From Pseudomonadota bacterium (lineage in GTDB: Bacteria > Desulfobacterota > Desulfobacteria > Desulfobacterales > RPRI01): a DNA stretch of 5,797 nt. This document shows, in pieces, positions 1 to 5,797 of this stretch. The number at the start of each line of letters is the position of its first letter. Position 1 is the stretch's first letter. The stretch is taken from the NCBI GenBank assembly GCA_018819005.1, contig JAHJQU010000468.1, forward strand, positions 1 through 5,797. The letters run 5' to 3'. Position numbers and translations under genes: made by a program. Below the pieces are notes generated by a model. It was not told where the DNA came from. It worked only from the letters and a program-made list of their open reading frames with translations, and made no database searches.

Positions 1-1
1 G

Positions 2-2809
2 GCTCTTAGTCTTGAAGGAGATTACAGAGGAGTTACCGCTTTACGTGTAGAGCAGGATAATGAGACAAAGGATCTTAATAGAGCAATTGTCTTACTGCCT
101 GAAAAGGAGAAAGTCTGTGCAAAGGTGCTCGCCGCAAGACAAACCGCAGCAGCCCTGCTGGGTGAAGCACAAGCCAGACATCTGTCACAAAGGGATGTCA
201 TAAGAAAGGTGCGCGACCTTGACACCCGGCTGGGCGAGCAGATAAAGCAGCTTGCGGAAAAAGAGAAGGCAATCCTGAAGATCGAAAAGCAGGGGGAAGA
301 CTACAAAAGCCTTGTCAAAAGCGGTGAAGAGGAACTGAAAAAAGCTTGTGTCGCCCTGGAAGTAATCAGTAAATACCAGACGAAACATGCCGTCGATGCC
401 GCGTTGATGACAAATTTTGCAGCAATTGACAGGAGCTTTGCATTGCTTCACGATATTGAGGGAAAGCATATAAAGGCATGTGAAGAGCTTTCCGCGGCAG
501 CCGGAAAAAAGAAAACCGCCCGTGCCGATTGCGGCAAGATAGACGCCGGGCATGAAAAACTCCGCCGGGAATTTGAAAAAGAGCAAAACGAATACAAGAG
601 TCTGATCGATGAGATTGCTGCCATACTCAAGGGACGCGACATCAGTCAACGGCGCAGTGAGTCGGACTCACTGAAAGACCGCGAGCGTCTTCTGGTTCAG
701 GCCGGCAAACTTATTGAACGGATTGATAAAACTGAGACTGCACTGAAAGAGCTGAAGACAAACATTGAAACATCAAAGGCCGGTCACGAGGGGCTCCTGG
801 ATGAAATTAAATCAAGCGCGGATAGAAAATCGATTCTGGAAAGAAATATCGAAGAGATGGAAACACGGATATCTCTCCTGAGCCGAATTCGCGACCTTGA
901 GGAAGATAGAAAGCGGCTTGAAGACGGCAGACCATGTCCTCTGTGCGGCGCAACCGATCATCCTTATGCACAGGGGAATGTCCCCGTCTTGAATGAGGCA
1001 GAGGCTGAACTGAAAAGAACGAAAACCGAATGCAAAAAAGCGTCTGAGAAGCTGGGAAAACTTGAAAACAAACGTGTTAAGACGGCAGCGGATATCGAAT
1101 ATGCTGATAAAGAGCTGGCAGAAAAACGGGCGGCGCTGGACAAGGATGAAAAAGAATGTTCCGATGCCCTGTCGAAGTTGAATATCAAAGCTTCATTGGG
1201 AGAACGCGCCGGAAAGATAAGAGAAGAGTTGGCGAACAATCAGGTAAAAATTACCGAAACATCCGGCATTATTACCATCGCCGAAGAGAAAAACAAAAAA
1301 GAGAAGTTGGCCCGGACTGCCATGGAAAAGACAAGGATGAAATTTGACAATTCGGGCAAGGCGCTGCAGGATGCAAGGCATAAGATTGAAACGGCCGGTC
1401 TTGAGCATGAGAGGCTGGTCAAAGATTGCGCTGCTCTTGGAAAGGAGATCGAAAAGATTCGCGCTGCCGCTCTTAAAGATGTCGAACCTTTCGGGATAAA
1501 GGATATTTTGTTAACCGGCACCGATGATATTCTGAAAGATCTTAAAAAGCGTAGGAATACCTGGGAGGCAAAGCAGGATGAGAAAATCGCCTGTGAAAAA
1601 AAGATCGGTGACTTTAAAGCCTTGATTGATCGGGATGCGGCCCTTCTGGCCAGCCTTGAAAAGGATCTGGCGGCAAGGCGGAAGGAGCGCGGCGATCTGA
1701 TGGGAGAATATGATTCCCTATGCTCTTCGCGCCGGGAACTTTTCGGAGAGAAGAATCCTGACCAGGAGGAAAAGTGCCTGGCGGATGCCGTGGATAACGC
1801 GGGAAAAGCCCTTGAAAAAGCGCGCGAAGAATACGGGCAAATTGAAAAAGTGATCAGCGCCCTGAAAGAGAAAATTGATTTATTGAAAGCAAGAACTGTA
1901 AATCGGGCAAAGGAACTGACGCAGGCTGATCAGAAATTGATGGAGCGGATCAAAAAGGCGGGATTTGAAGACGAGACAGACTATCTGTCATCACGCTTGA
2001 GCGAAGAAGACCGGGAACTCCTTTCCGACAAAGAGAAATGTCTGATCAAGGAAAAAACGGAACTTGACGCCTGTCGTCTGGACAGGTCGAAGGCACTTGC
2101 CTCCGAGCGTGAAAAAAACCTGACAGATCAATCCATTGTGGCGCTTAAAGAAAACATAAGCTCCTGTGAATCGGACCTGAAACAGATTATGGTTGATATT
2201 GGCGGAATCAGGAAGATCTTGAGTGAAGATGAAAAACAGAGGGAGACGCAGAAAGATCGCATAAAAAACATCGACGCTCAAAAAAAAGAGTGCACCCGAT
2301 GGGATAACCTGCACCAGCTTATCGGTTCAGCCGACGGAAAGAAGTTCCGGAATTTTGCCCAGGGACTGACTTTCGAGATGATGACCGCCCATGCCAACCG
2401 GCAGCTCCGGAAGATGACGGACCGCTATCTCCTCATCCGCGACGTGTCGCAACCGCTCGAATTGAACGTCATCGATAACTATCAGGCGGGCGAAATCCGT
2501 TCAACGAAAAATCTCTCCGGCGGCGAAAGTTTTATTGTCAGCCTTGCCCTTGCGCTTGGCCTGTCTCAGATGGCCAGTCGAAATGTCCGGGTTGACTCCC
2601 TCTTCCTTGATGAAGGATTCGGGACTCTCGATGACGACGCTCTGGAAACGGCTCTGGAAACGCTGGCAGGACTGCAACAGGACGGGAAGCTTATAGGCGT
2701 TATATCTCATGTTGCTGCGCTCAAGGAGCGTATCAGCACTCAAATACAGGTAACACCGGAAACGGGTGGCCGCAGCAGCCTGACCGGCCCTGGATGCAGG
2801 AGGATTTGA
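2..2809 (+). CDS. sbcC: SbcC, Rad50-like ATPase subunit of the SbcCD nuclease (5' end outside window)
   Basis: The frame is open from the first bases, so a GTG at 125 is internal and the true start lies upstream. 935 residues are visible. Long charged coiled-coil arms rich in Glu, Lys and Ala (about residues 10-305 and 325-770) flank a zinc hook, CPLC at 935-946 followed by GATDHP. The C-terminal ATPase lobe starts near 2338 and holds the ABC signature LSGGES (2513-2530), Walker B LFLDE (2600-2614) and the H-loop Ser-His (2705-2710). The Walker A lobe is missing only because of the window edge. In this family SbcC pairs with the SbcD nuclease to cut hairpins and process blocked DNA ends in the cytoplasm; hooks of two molecules join through zinc. 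The C-terminus (GGRSSLTGPGC) is SbcC-like. The gene directly abuts the helicase gene (TGAATG), suggesting one transcript. The end of the gene, 2603-2809, has a decayed duplicate at 5281-5368. Family assignment is firm; sbcD is not visible. Confidence 0.95.
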   Translation, partial: ALSLEGDYRGVTALRVEQDNETKDLNRAIVLLPEKEKVCAKVLAARQTAAALLGEAQARHLSQRDVIRKVRDLDTRLGEQIKQLAEKEKAILKIEKQGEDYKSLVKSGEEELKKACVALEVISKYQTKHAVDAALMTNFAAIDRSFALLHDIEGKHIKACEELSAAAGKKKTARADCGKIDAGHEKLRREFEKEQNEYKSLIDEIAAILKGRDISQRRSESDSLKDRERLLVQAGKLIERIDKTETALKELKTNIETSKAGHEGLLDEIKSSADRKSILERNIEEMETRISLLSRIRDLEEDRKRLEDGRPCPLCGATDHPYAQGNVPVLNEAEAELKRTKTECKKASEKLGKLENKRVKTAADIEYADKELAEKRAALDKDEKECSDALSKLNIKASLGERAGKIREELANNQVKITETSGIITIAEEKNKKEKLARTAMEKTRMKFDNSGKALQDARHKIETAGLEHERLVKDCAALGKEIEKIRAAALKDVEPFGIKDILLTGTDDILKDLKKRRNTWEAKQDEKIACEKKIGDFKALIDRDAALLASLEKDLAARRKERGDLMGEYDSLCSSRRELFGEKNPDQEEKCLADAVDNAGKALEKAREEYGQIEKVISALKEKIDLLKARTVNRAKELTQADQKLMERIKKAGFEDETDYLSSRLSEEDRELLSDKEKCLIKEKTELDACRLDRSKALASEREKNLTDQSIVALKENISSCESDLKQIMVDIGGIRKILSEDEKQRETQKDRIKNIDAQKKECTRWDNLHQLIGSADGKKFRNFAQGLTFEMMTAHANRQLRKMTDRYLLIRDVSQPLELNVIDNYQAGEIRSTKNLSGGESFIVSLALALGLSQMASRNVRVDSLFLDEGFGTLDDDALETALETLAGLQQDGKLIGVISHVAALKERISTQIQVTPETGGRSSLTGPGCRRI
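2639..2662 (+). repeat. Perfect tandem 12-bp repeat inside sbcC
   Basis: GCTCTGGAAACG occurs twice in a row, coding for ALETALET just after the Walker B/D-loop. The downstream sbcC remnant carries the same doublet at 5296-5319 with one mismatch, so the doublet predates the split of the two copies. It is in frame and probably just part of the helix that follows the D-loop. Confidence 0.9.
2798..2803 (+). promoter_or_regulatory. Ribosome binding site of the helicase gene, inside the sbcC coding end
   Basis: AGGAGG lies 6 nt before the ATG at 2810 and fixes that start. It is formed by the last Arg-Arg codons of sbcC, so ribosomes ending on sbcC stop right at the helicase start, which favours translational coupling. 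The corresponding bases in the remnant (5357-5362, GGGAGG) are also SD-like although no gene starts there. Confidence 0.85.
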
Positions 2810-5272
2810 ATGGATTTTTCCGGTAACCCACAGTTGAAGTTGGCGTATGATTTTGTGCAGTATTCAGGCTGTAATGTTTTTCTTACAGGGAGGGCCGGCA
2901 CTGGCAAAACCACCTTTTTGCGAAATCTCAAAATGGAGTCGGCCAAGCGCATGGTGGTGCTGGCCCCAACTGGTGTGGCGGCCATCAATGCAGGCGGAGT
3001 AACCATACATTCCTTTTTTCAATTACCTTTTGGACCGCAGCTCCCTTCCGATGCGCAGGAGCATTCCATAAGGCTTACCCGCTTCAGCCGGGAAAAAATC
3101 AACATCATCAAAAGTTTAGATCTTCTGATAATTGACGAAATCAGTATGGTAAGGGCAGACTTGCTGGATGCCATTGATACGGCGCTGCGACGCTACCGAG
3201 ACCGCTACAAGCCTTTTGGCGGGGTTCAGTTGCTTATGATCGGCGATTTGCAGCAATTGGCCCCGGTTGTAAAAGAAGATGAATGGGATATCCTGAAGAA
3301 TTATTACGATTCAGTATTTTTCTTCAGCAGTCGGGCGCTCCAAAAAACCGGGCATGTAAGCATTGAACTGAAAAACATTTACCGGCAGCAGGATGAGGGT
3401 TTTATCCGCCTTTTAAACAGAGTGCGGGATAATCACCTGGATGAAAACACCCTTAAAGAGTTGAACCGCAGGTATGTGCCGGGTTTTTCGCCTCACGACC
3501 AGGAAGGCTACATTACTTTGACCACACACAACTTCCAGGCACAGGAAAAAAATGTTTCAAGACTTAATGCCCTGAAAGGCAAAGTCAGGATATTTAAAGC
3601 CGACGTAAACGGCGAATTCCCCGAAATGGCCTATCCCACCGAATTGGAACTCGCCCTGAAGGTTGGCGCCCAGGTGATGTTTGTAAAAAACGATGTTTCG
3701 CCTTTAAAACTCTACTATAACGGTAAAATCGGAACAGTAGCGGTTATGGATGAAGGCCTTGTATATGTAAAATGTCCTGATGATGATGAAACCATATCCG
3801 TGAGCCGGGTGGAATGGCAAAACTGCCGCTATGCCATAGATGATGAGACTAAGGAAATCAAGGAAACGGTTATTGGCACCTTTATCCAGTATCCGCTGAA
3901 ACTAGCCTGGGCCATAACCATTCACAAAAGTCAGGGGCTTACCTTCGAAAAAGCCATCATAGACGCACACGCTGCCTTTGCCCACGGACAGGTGTATGTG
4001 GCCCTGAGCAGGTGTAAAACTCTGGATGGGATGGTGCTGAGCACGCCAATCAGCCAACAATCGGTGAAAAGCGACAACACCGTAAAACATTTCACACGCC
4101 AGATTGAAGAAAACCCTCCCGGTGAAGAACAATTGGAGGTCATGAAAAATGCTTATCAACAATCTTTGATTATAGAGTTATTCGATTTTTTGCCCTTGCA
4201 GCAGCGCCTGGGTTATTTGCTGAAACTTTTGCAGGAACATGTTTTGCGTATTGACGCTCGTCTGATCGGGGTATTTAAACAGATGGACCATACTTTAAAA
4301 ACTGAAATAGCCGGGGTTTCCAACAAATTTATGAGACAGGTGCATACGCTTATATCAGAAAACCAGGATCTGGAAAACAACATGCCGCTGCAGGTACGAA
4401 TAAAGAAAGCCTGTCTCTATTTTGCTCCAAGGATAGAAACAGGTATTTTACAGGTACTCCTGGAAAGCGAAATTGAAACCGATAATAAAACCGTTCGCAA
4501 ATCCCTCCATGAAGCCCTGGAACGGTTTCGGGCAGAGGTATTTATAAAAAAGGAGTGTTTAAAAGCCTGTGAACAAGGTTTCAGGCTTGCTGCTTTCCTG
4601 AAAACAAGGGCAACGGCTGCCATTTCACAGCCAATAGAGAAAAAAACGGCAAAAACCGCCGAACAATCCGTTGCTTCAGCACATCCGGAATTCTATGCCC
4701 TGCTTAAATCATGGAGAGATAAGACGGCAGAATCTCTTGACCTGCCCGGGCACAGGCTGCTGCCCTGGCGTACCATGAGAGAAATAGCAGATAAACTTCC
4801 GGCCACCCGACAGGCCTTGCTGAATATTAAAGGCATAGGTGAGAAAAAAGTAAAAAGATTTGGTGGAGAAATTCTGGAAATGACAATGACATTCCGCAAG
4901 AAAAAAAACATGGAGACTCACTTAGAAGAACCGACTCCACCCAAACCGAGGTCCCCGGCAAAAGGGGATTCCCAAAACTTGAGTTTTAAGCTTTTCCTTT
5001 CGGGGAAAACCGTAGAAGAGATAGCCGCCGAAAGGAAAATAACGGCAACTACCGTAGAAGGACATCTGTCACATTTTGTAGGAACGGGTCAATTGCCGGT
5101 GGGGAAAATGGTTCCGGCAGAAAAAATTTCACGCATTTCCGATTACTTTGCCAAGACCGACAACACCCTCATAGGATCAGCCAAAGCCGCTCTTGGAGGT
5201 GACGTATCTTACGTAGAAATCAATTGCGTGTTGAAACACATAGAATATCTGAAGACTAAGGAGGATGATTAA
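2810..5272 (+). CDS. Pif1/RecD2-like superfamily 1B DNA helicase with C-terminal HRDC and helix-turn-helix domains
   Basis: An 820-residue cytoplasmic ATP-dependent helicase. Motifs in order: Walker A GRAGTGKTT (residues 27-35); APTGVAAINAGG (52-63) followed by TIHSFF, the Pif1-type motif Ia region; Walker B DEISM (109-113); GDLQQLAPV (145-153, motif III); GAQVMFVKND (286-295); YNGKIGTV (303-310); ITIHKSQGLTF (369-379) and YVALSR (396-401), motifs V and VI. A mostly helical stretch (about 440-600) is not assigned. An HRDC-like domain follows (about 625-692: PWRTMREIAD and LLNIKGIGEKKVKRFG), then a basic, proline-rich linker (about 695-722) and a helix-turn-helix of the type at the end of some RecQ and YpbB proteins (about 724-760: LSGKTVEEIAAER, TTVEGHL). 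Pif1 helicases unwind DNA 5' to 3', including quadruplexes and stalled forks; HRDC and HTH domains usually add structure-specific DNA binding. The ATG is set by AGGAGG and directly follows the sbcC stop. I associate this architecture mainly with Bacteroidota, so transfer is possible. The specific cellular role is unknown. Confidence 0.92.
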   Translation: MDFSGNPQLKLAYDFVQYSGCNVFLTGRAGTGKTTFLRNLKMESAKRMVVLAPTGVAAINAGGVTIHSFFQLPFGPQLPSDAQEHSIRLTRFSREKINIIKSLDLLIIDEISMVRADLLDAIDTALRRYRDRYKPFGGVQLLMIGDLQQLAPVVKEDEWDILKNYYDSVFFFSSRALQKTGHVSIELKNIYRQQDEGFIRLLNRVRDNHLDENTLKELNRRYVPGFSPHDQEGYITLTTHNFQAQEKNVSRLNALKGKVRIFKADVNGEFPEMAYPTELELALKVGAQVMFVKNDVSPLKLYYNGKIGTVAVMDEGLVYVKCPDDDETISVSRVEWQNCRYAIDDETKEIKETVIGTFIQYPLKLAWAITIHKSQGLTFEKAIIDAHAAFAHGQVYVALSRCKTLDGMVLSTPISQQSVKSDNTVKHFTRQIEENPPGEEQLEVMKNAYQQSLIIELFDFLPLQQRLGYLLKLLQEHVLRIDARLIGVFKQMDHTLKTEIAGVSNKFMRQVHTLISENQDLENNMPLQVRIKKACLYFAPRIETGILQVLLESEIETDNKTVRKSLHEALERFRAEVFIKKECLKACEQGFRLAAFLKTRATAAISQPIEKKTAKTAEQSVASAHPEFYALLKSWRDKTAESLDLPGHRLLPWRTMREIADKLPATRQALLNIKGIGEKKVKRFGGEILEMTMTFRKKKNMETHLEEPTPPKPRSPAKGDSQNLSFKLFLSGKTVEEIAAERKITATTVEGHLSHFVGTGQLPVGKMVPAEKISRISDYFAKTDNTLIGSAKAALGGDVSYVEINCVLKHIEYLKTKEDD

Positions 5273-5280
5273 ATTGGCCT

Positions 5281-5368
5281 TTCCTCTATGAAGACGCTTT
5301 GGAAACGGCTCTGGAAACGCCGGCGGGACTGCAATAGCCTGAGTGGACCGGGATGCGGGAGGGGCTAG
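5281..5368 (+). pseudogene. Decayed duplicate of the 3' end of sbcC
   Basis: Starting 9 nt after the helicase stop, this stretch reads FLYE-DALETALETPAGLQ-stop and then, in the register of the sbcC end, SLSGPGCGRG-stop. Intact sbcC has FLDE, DALETALETLAGLQQ and SLTGPGCRRI-stop. Compared with 2603-2809, 21 nt after Walker B and 98 nt including the H-loop are gone; 72 of the 88 remaining bases are identical by hand count. The 98-nt loss breaks the frame, Q has become TAG (5335-5337), and the Walker B Asp codon has become Tyr. Both losses lie between short direct repeats (GATGA at 2609/2630; CAACAG/CAGCAG at 2675/2773). No start codon or function is visible. It is best seen as the former or alternative end of sbcC left behind the helicase gene; the first 12 bases are the least certain part. 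Confidence 0.85.
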
Positions 5369-5643
5369 TCGAATTTTTCTTTGCACAGCGGGCAGTTTTC
5401 AGGAAGCTTCAGCATCCGGACCGAGGGATTGCTTATCAGGTTTTTATAAATTGATTTATTGCAGGTGGGACAACGTACAAAAGTATATCCGAGCCTGGAT
5501 GAAATAAGGATAATTAGCACCCCCGTTCCAAGAACCATAATAGAATTGAACATCCATATCCCTGATAGTCCAATCCCGGTTCCTGCGCATAAACCTGCTA
5601 TAACTCCAAGGAGTTTTAAATTAAGTTTTTTACGTGGTGTCAT
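5365..5643 (-). CDS. Small membrane protein with C-terminal CxxC-CxxC zinc ribbon, function unknown
   Basis: A 92-residue protein. A short basic start (MTPRKK) is followed by two hydrophobic segments, about residues 10-30 and 33-50, forming a likely membrane hairpin. The C-terminal part has C58-PT-C61 and C84-PL-C87, a 22-residue-spaced pair of CxxC knuckles that should bind one metal ion, probably zinc. The positive N-terminus and the Arg/Lys-containing tail suggest both ends are cytoplasmic. The ATG (5643-5641) has AGGGGA (complement of 5647-5652) about 4 nt upstream. The gene runs against the helicase gene and diverges from the FmdB-type gene. Its stop TAG (complement of 5365-5367) sits in the palindrome CTAG that also holds the stop of the sbcC remnant. 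The competing frame on the other strand has no such features. I do not recognise the family; the coding call rests on the cysteine pattern, membrane segments and ribosome binding site. Confidence 0.8.
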   Translation of the reverse strand: MTPRKKLNLKLLGVIAGLCAGTGIGLSGIWMFNSIMVLGTGVLIILISSRLGYTFVRCPTCNKSIYKNLISNPSVRMLKLPENCPLCKEKFD

Positions 5644-5676
5644 TTTTCCCCTGTTTATTGAACAAAATGAATGGTG

Positions 5677-5705
5677 TTGACAAATATTTTAGCACATTTT
5701 ATGGA
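5677..5705 (+). promoter_or_regulatory. Probable sigma-70-type promoter for the FmdB-type gene
   Basis: A perfect -35 box TTGACA (5677-5682) is followed after 17 nt by TATGGA (5700-5705), which fits only the TAT part of the -10 consensus. The region is AT-rich and sits between two divergent genes. A start near 5712 would give a leader of roughly 48 nt. The perfect -35 and ideal spacing support it; the weak -10 limits confidence. Confidence 0.45.
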
Positions 5706-5715
5706 TCATCTCCAA
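5686..5715 (-). promoter_or_regulatory. Possible promoter for the small membrane protein gene
   Basis: On the minus strand TAAAAT (complement of 5686-5691) makes a good -10 box, with a poor -35 TTGGAG (complement of 5710-5715) 18 nt away. It would overlap the opposite promoter, so the two genes could compete for polymerase. Evidence is a single good hexamer in AT-rich DNA. Confidence 0.25.
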
Positions 5716-5746
5716 GAGGGAATATTATTTTTAACCGGGTTTGTCC

Positions 5747-5751
5747 GGAGG
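5747..5751 (+). promoter_or_regulatory. Ribosome binding site of the FmdB-type gene
   Basis: GGAGG lies 8 nt before the ATG at 5760 and is the main support for calling a gene from only 38 visible bases. Confidence 0.75.
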
Positions 5752-5759
5752 ATACCATC

Positions 5760-5797
5760 ATGCCGATATATGAATTTTATTGCAGAGATTGTAATAC
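5760..5797 (+). CDS. FmdB-type zinc-ribbon protein (3' end outside window)
   Basis: Only the first 12 codons are visible: MPIYEFYCRDCN. This is the characteristic start of the FmdB/CxxC putative regulatory zinc-ribbon family, in which MP-I/T-YEF leads into a first CxxC (here C8-RD-C11) and a second CxxC follows some 20-30 residues later. Members are small soluble proteins, usually of unproven function; the name comes from a proposed regulator in a methylotroph. The EFYCxxCN form is one I associate with Desulfobacterota. A good ribosome binding site and a candidate promoter precede it. The family call is likely despite the short length; function is not established. Confidence 0.75.
   Translation, partial: MPIYEFYCRDCN

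Larger units (their letters stand above)
2603..2809 (+). repeat. Intact 3' end of sbcC, partner of the decayed copy at 5281-5368
   Basis: This 207-nt stretch (Walker B to stop) aligns to 5281-5368 once two gaps are allowed: 2603-2614 with 5281-5292 (10/12 identical), 2636-2680 with 5293-5337 (41/45), and 2779-2809 with 5338-5368 (21/31). The gaps are 21 nt (2615-2635) and 98 nt (2681-2778), and 207 minus 119 gives exactly the 88 nt of the remnant. The pair flanks the helicase gene as an imperfect direct repeat. The counts were made by hand. Confidence 0.85.

Noticed and set aside
125..127. GTG as start of sbcC
   Set aside because: The same frame is open back to position 2 and reads as coiled-coil sequence; no ribosome binding site precedes the GTG, and SbcC needs an N-terminal Walker A lobe that must lie upstream.
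185..649. Long open frames on the minus strand within sbcC (also 964-1239, 1240-1521, 1991-2314, 2501-2743)
   Set aside because: They lie antisense to a firmly identified coding region, have composition expected of the complement of Lys/Glu-rich codons (Phe, Leu, Ser), and show no motifs or ribosome binding sites.
3902..4162. Minus-strand frames within the helicase gene (also 4417-4623, 4693-4921)
   Set aside because: They are antisense shadows of conserved helicase motifs and of the C-terminal domains.
5281..5337. Misassembly as the cause of the repeated sbcC end
   Set aside because: The copies differ at 16 of 88 aligned bases and by two deletions, too much for a duplicated read; the possibility can only be excluded with long reads.
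5273..5364. Intrinsic terminator between the convergent genes
   Set aside because: No GC-rich stem followed by a T run on either strand was found; the space is taken up by the sbcC remnant.
2810..5368. Mobile element or transposon carrying the helicase
   Set aside because: No terminal inverted repeats, transposase or integrase, or short target duplication are visible; the flanking repeat is coding sequence of sbcC, which points to recombination in the gene rather than transposition.
5459..5680. 73-residue open frame on the + strand
   Set aside because: It overlaps the minus-strand membrane protein almost completely; the minus frame has CxxC pairs, membrane segments and a ribosome binding site, while this one has none.
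5735..5748. CCGG-GTTTGT-CCGG hairpin that could hide the FmdB-type ribosome site
   Set aside because: The stem is only 4 bp and does not extend; not enough for a regulatory claim.

Overview
The window reads as ordinary bacterial chromosome of medium GC, densely coding, with good Shine-Dalgarno sequences. The clearest hint to the host is the partial gene at the right edge. Its first residues (MPIYEFYCRDCN) match the FmdB-type zinc-ribbon proteins that I associate with Desulfobacterota (former Deltaproteobacteria). This assignment is an inference of low to moderate strength.

Layout. (1) Positions 2-2809, +: the C-terminal 935 residues of SbcC, the Rad50-like ATPase of the SbcCD nuclease. It contains the CPLC zinc hook between two long coiled-coil arms, then the ABC signature, Walker B and H-loop. 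The N-terminal Walker A lobe lies left of the window. (2) Positions 2810-5272, +: an 820-residue Pif1/RecD2-like helicase with a C-terminal HRDC domain and a helix-turn-helix domain. Its ATG follows the sbcC stop directly (TGAATG), and its ribosome binding site is made from the last sbcC codons. (3) Positions 5281-5368, +: a decayed second copy of the 3' end of sbcC. It lacks two internal segments of 21 and 98 nt but keeps the reading register at both ends, including a stop codon aligned with the sbcC stop. (4) Positions 5365-5643, -: a 92-residue protein with two membrane segments and a CxxC-CxxC zinc ribbon. (5) Positions 5644-5759: a short divergent promoter region. (6) Positions 5760-5797, +: the start of the FmdB-type zinc-ribbon gene, cut by the window edge.

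The main observation is the remnant. An old end of sbcC lies downstream of the helicase, and its stop shares the palindrome CTAG with the stop of the convergent membrane gene. The simplest reading is that sbcC once ended there, convergent to and touching the membrane gene. The helicase gene then arrived with, or next to, a second sbcC 3' end, which now serves as the real one, and the old end is decaying by deletion between short repeats. The result is a tight two-gene unit that joins a DNA-end and hairpin-processing nuclease subunit to a helicase with DNA-structure-binding domains. The helicase architecture (Pif1 + HRDC + HTH) is one I associate mainly with Bacteroidota, so transfer between phyla is plausible but not shown. 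I see no RNA genes, CRISPR array, insertion sequence or clear intrinsic terminator.
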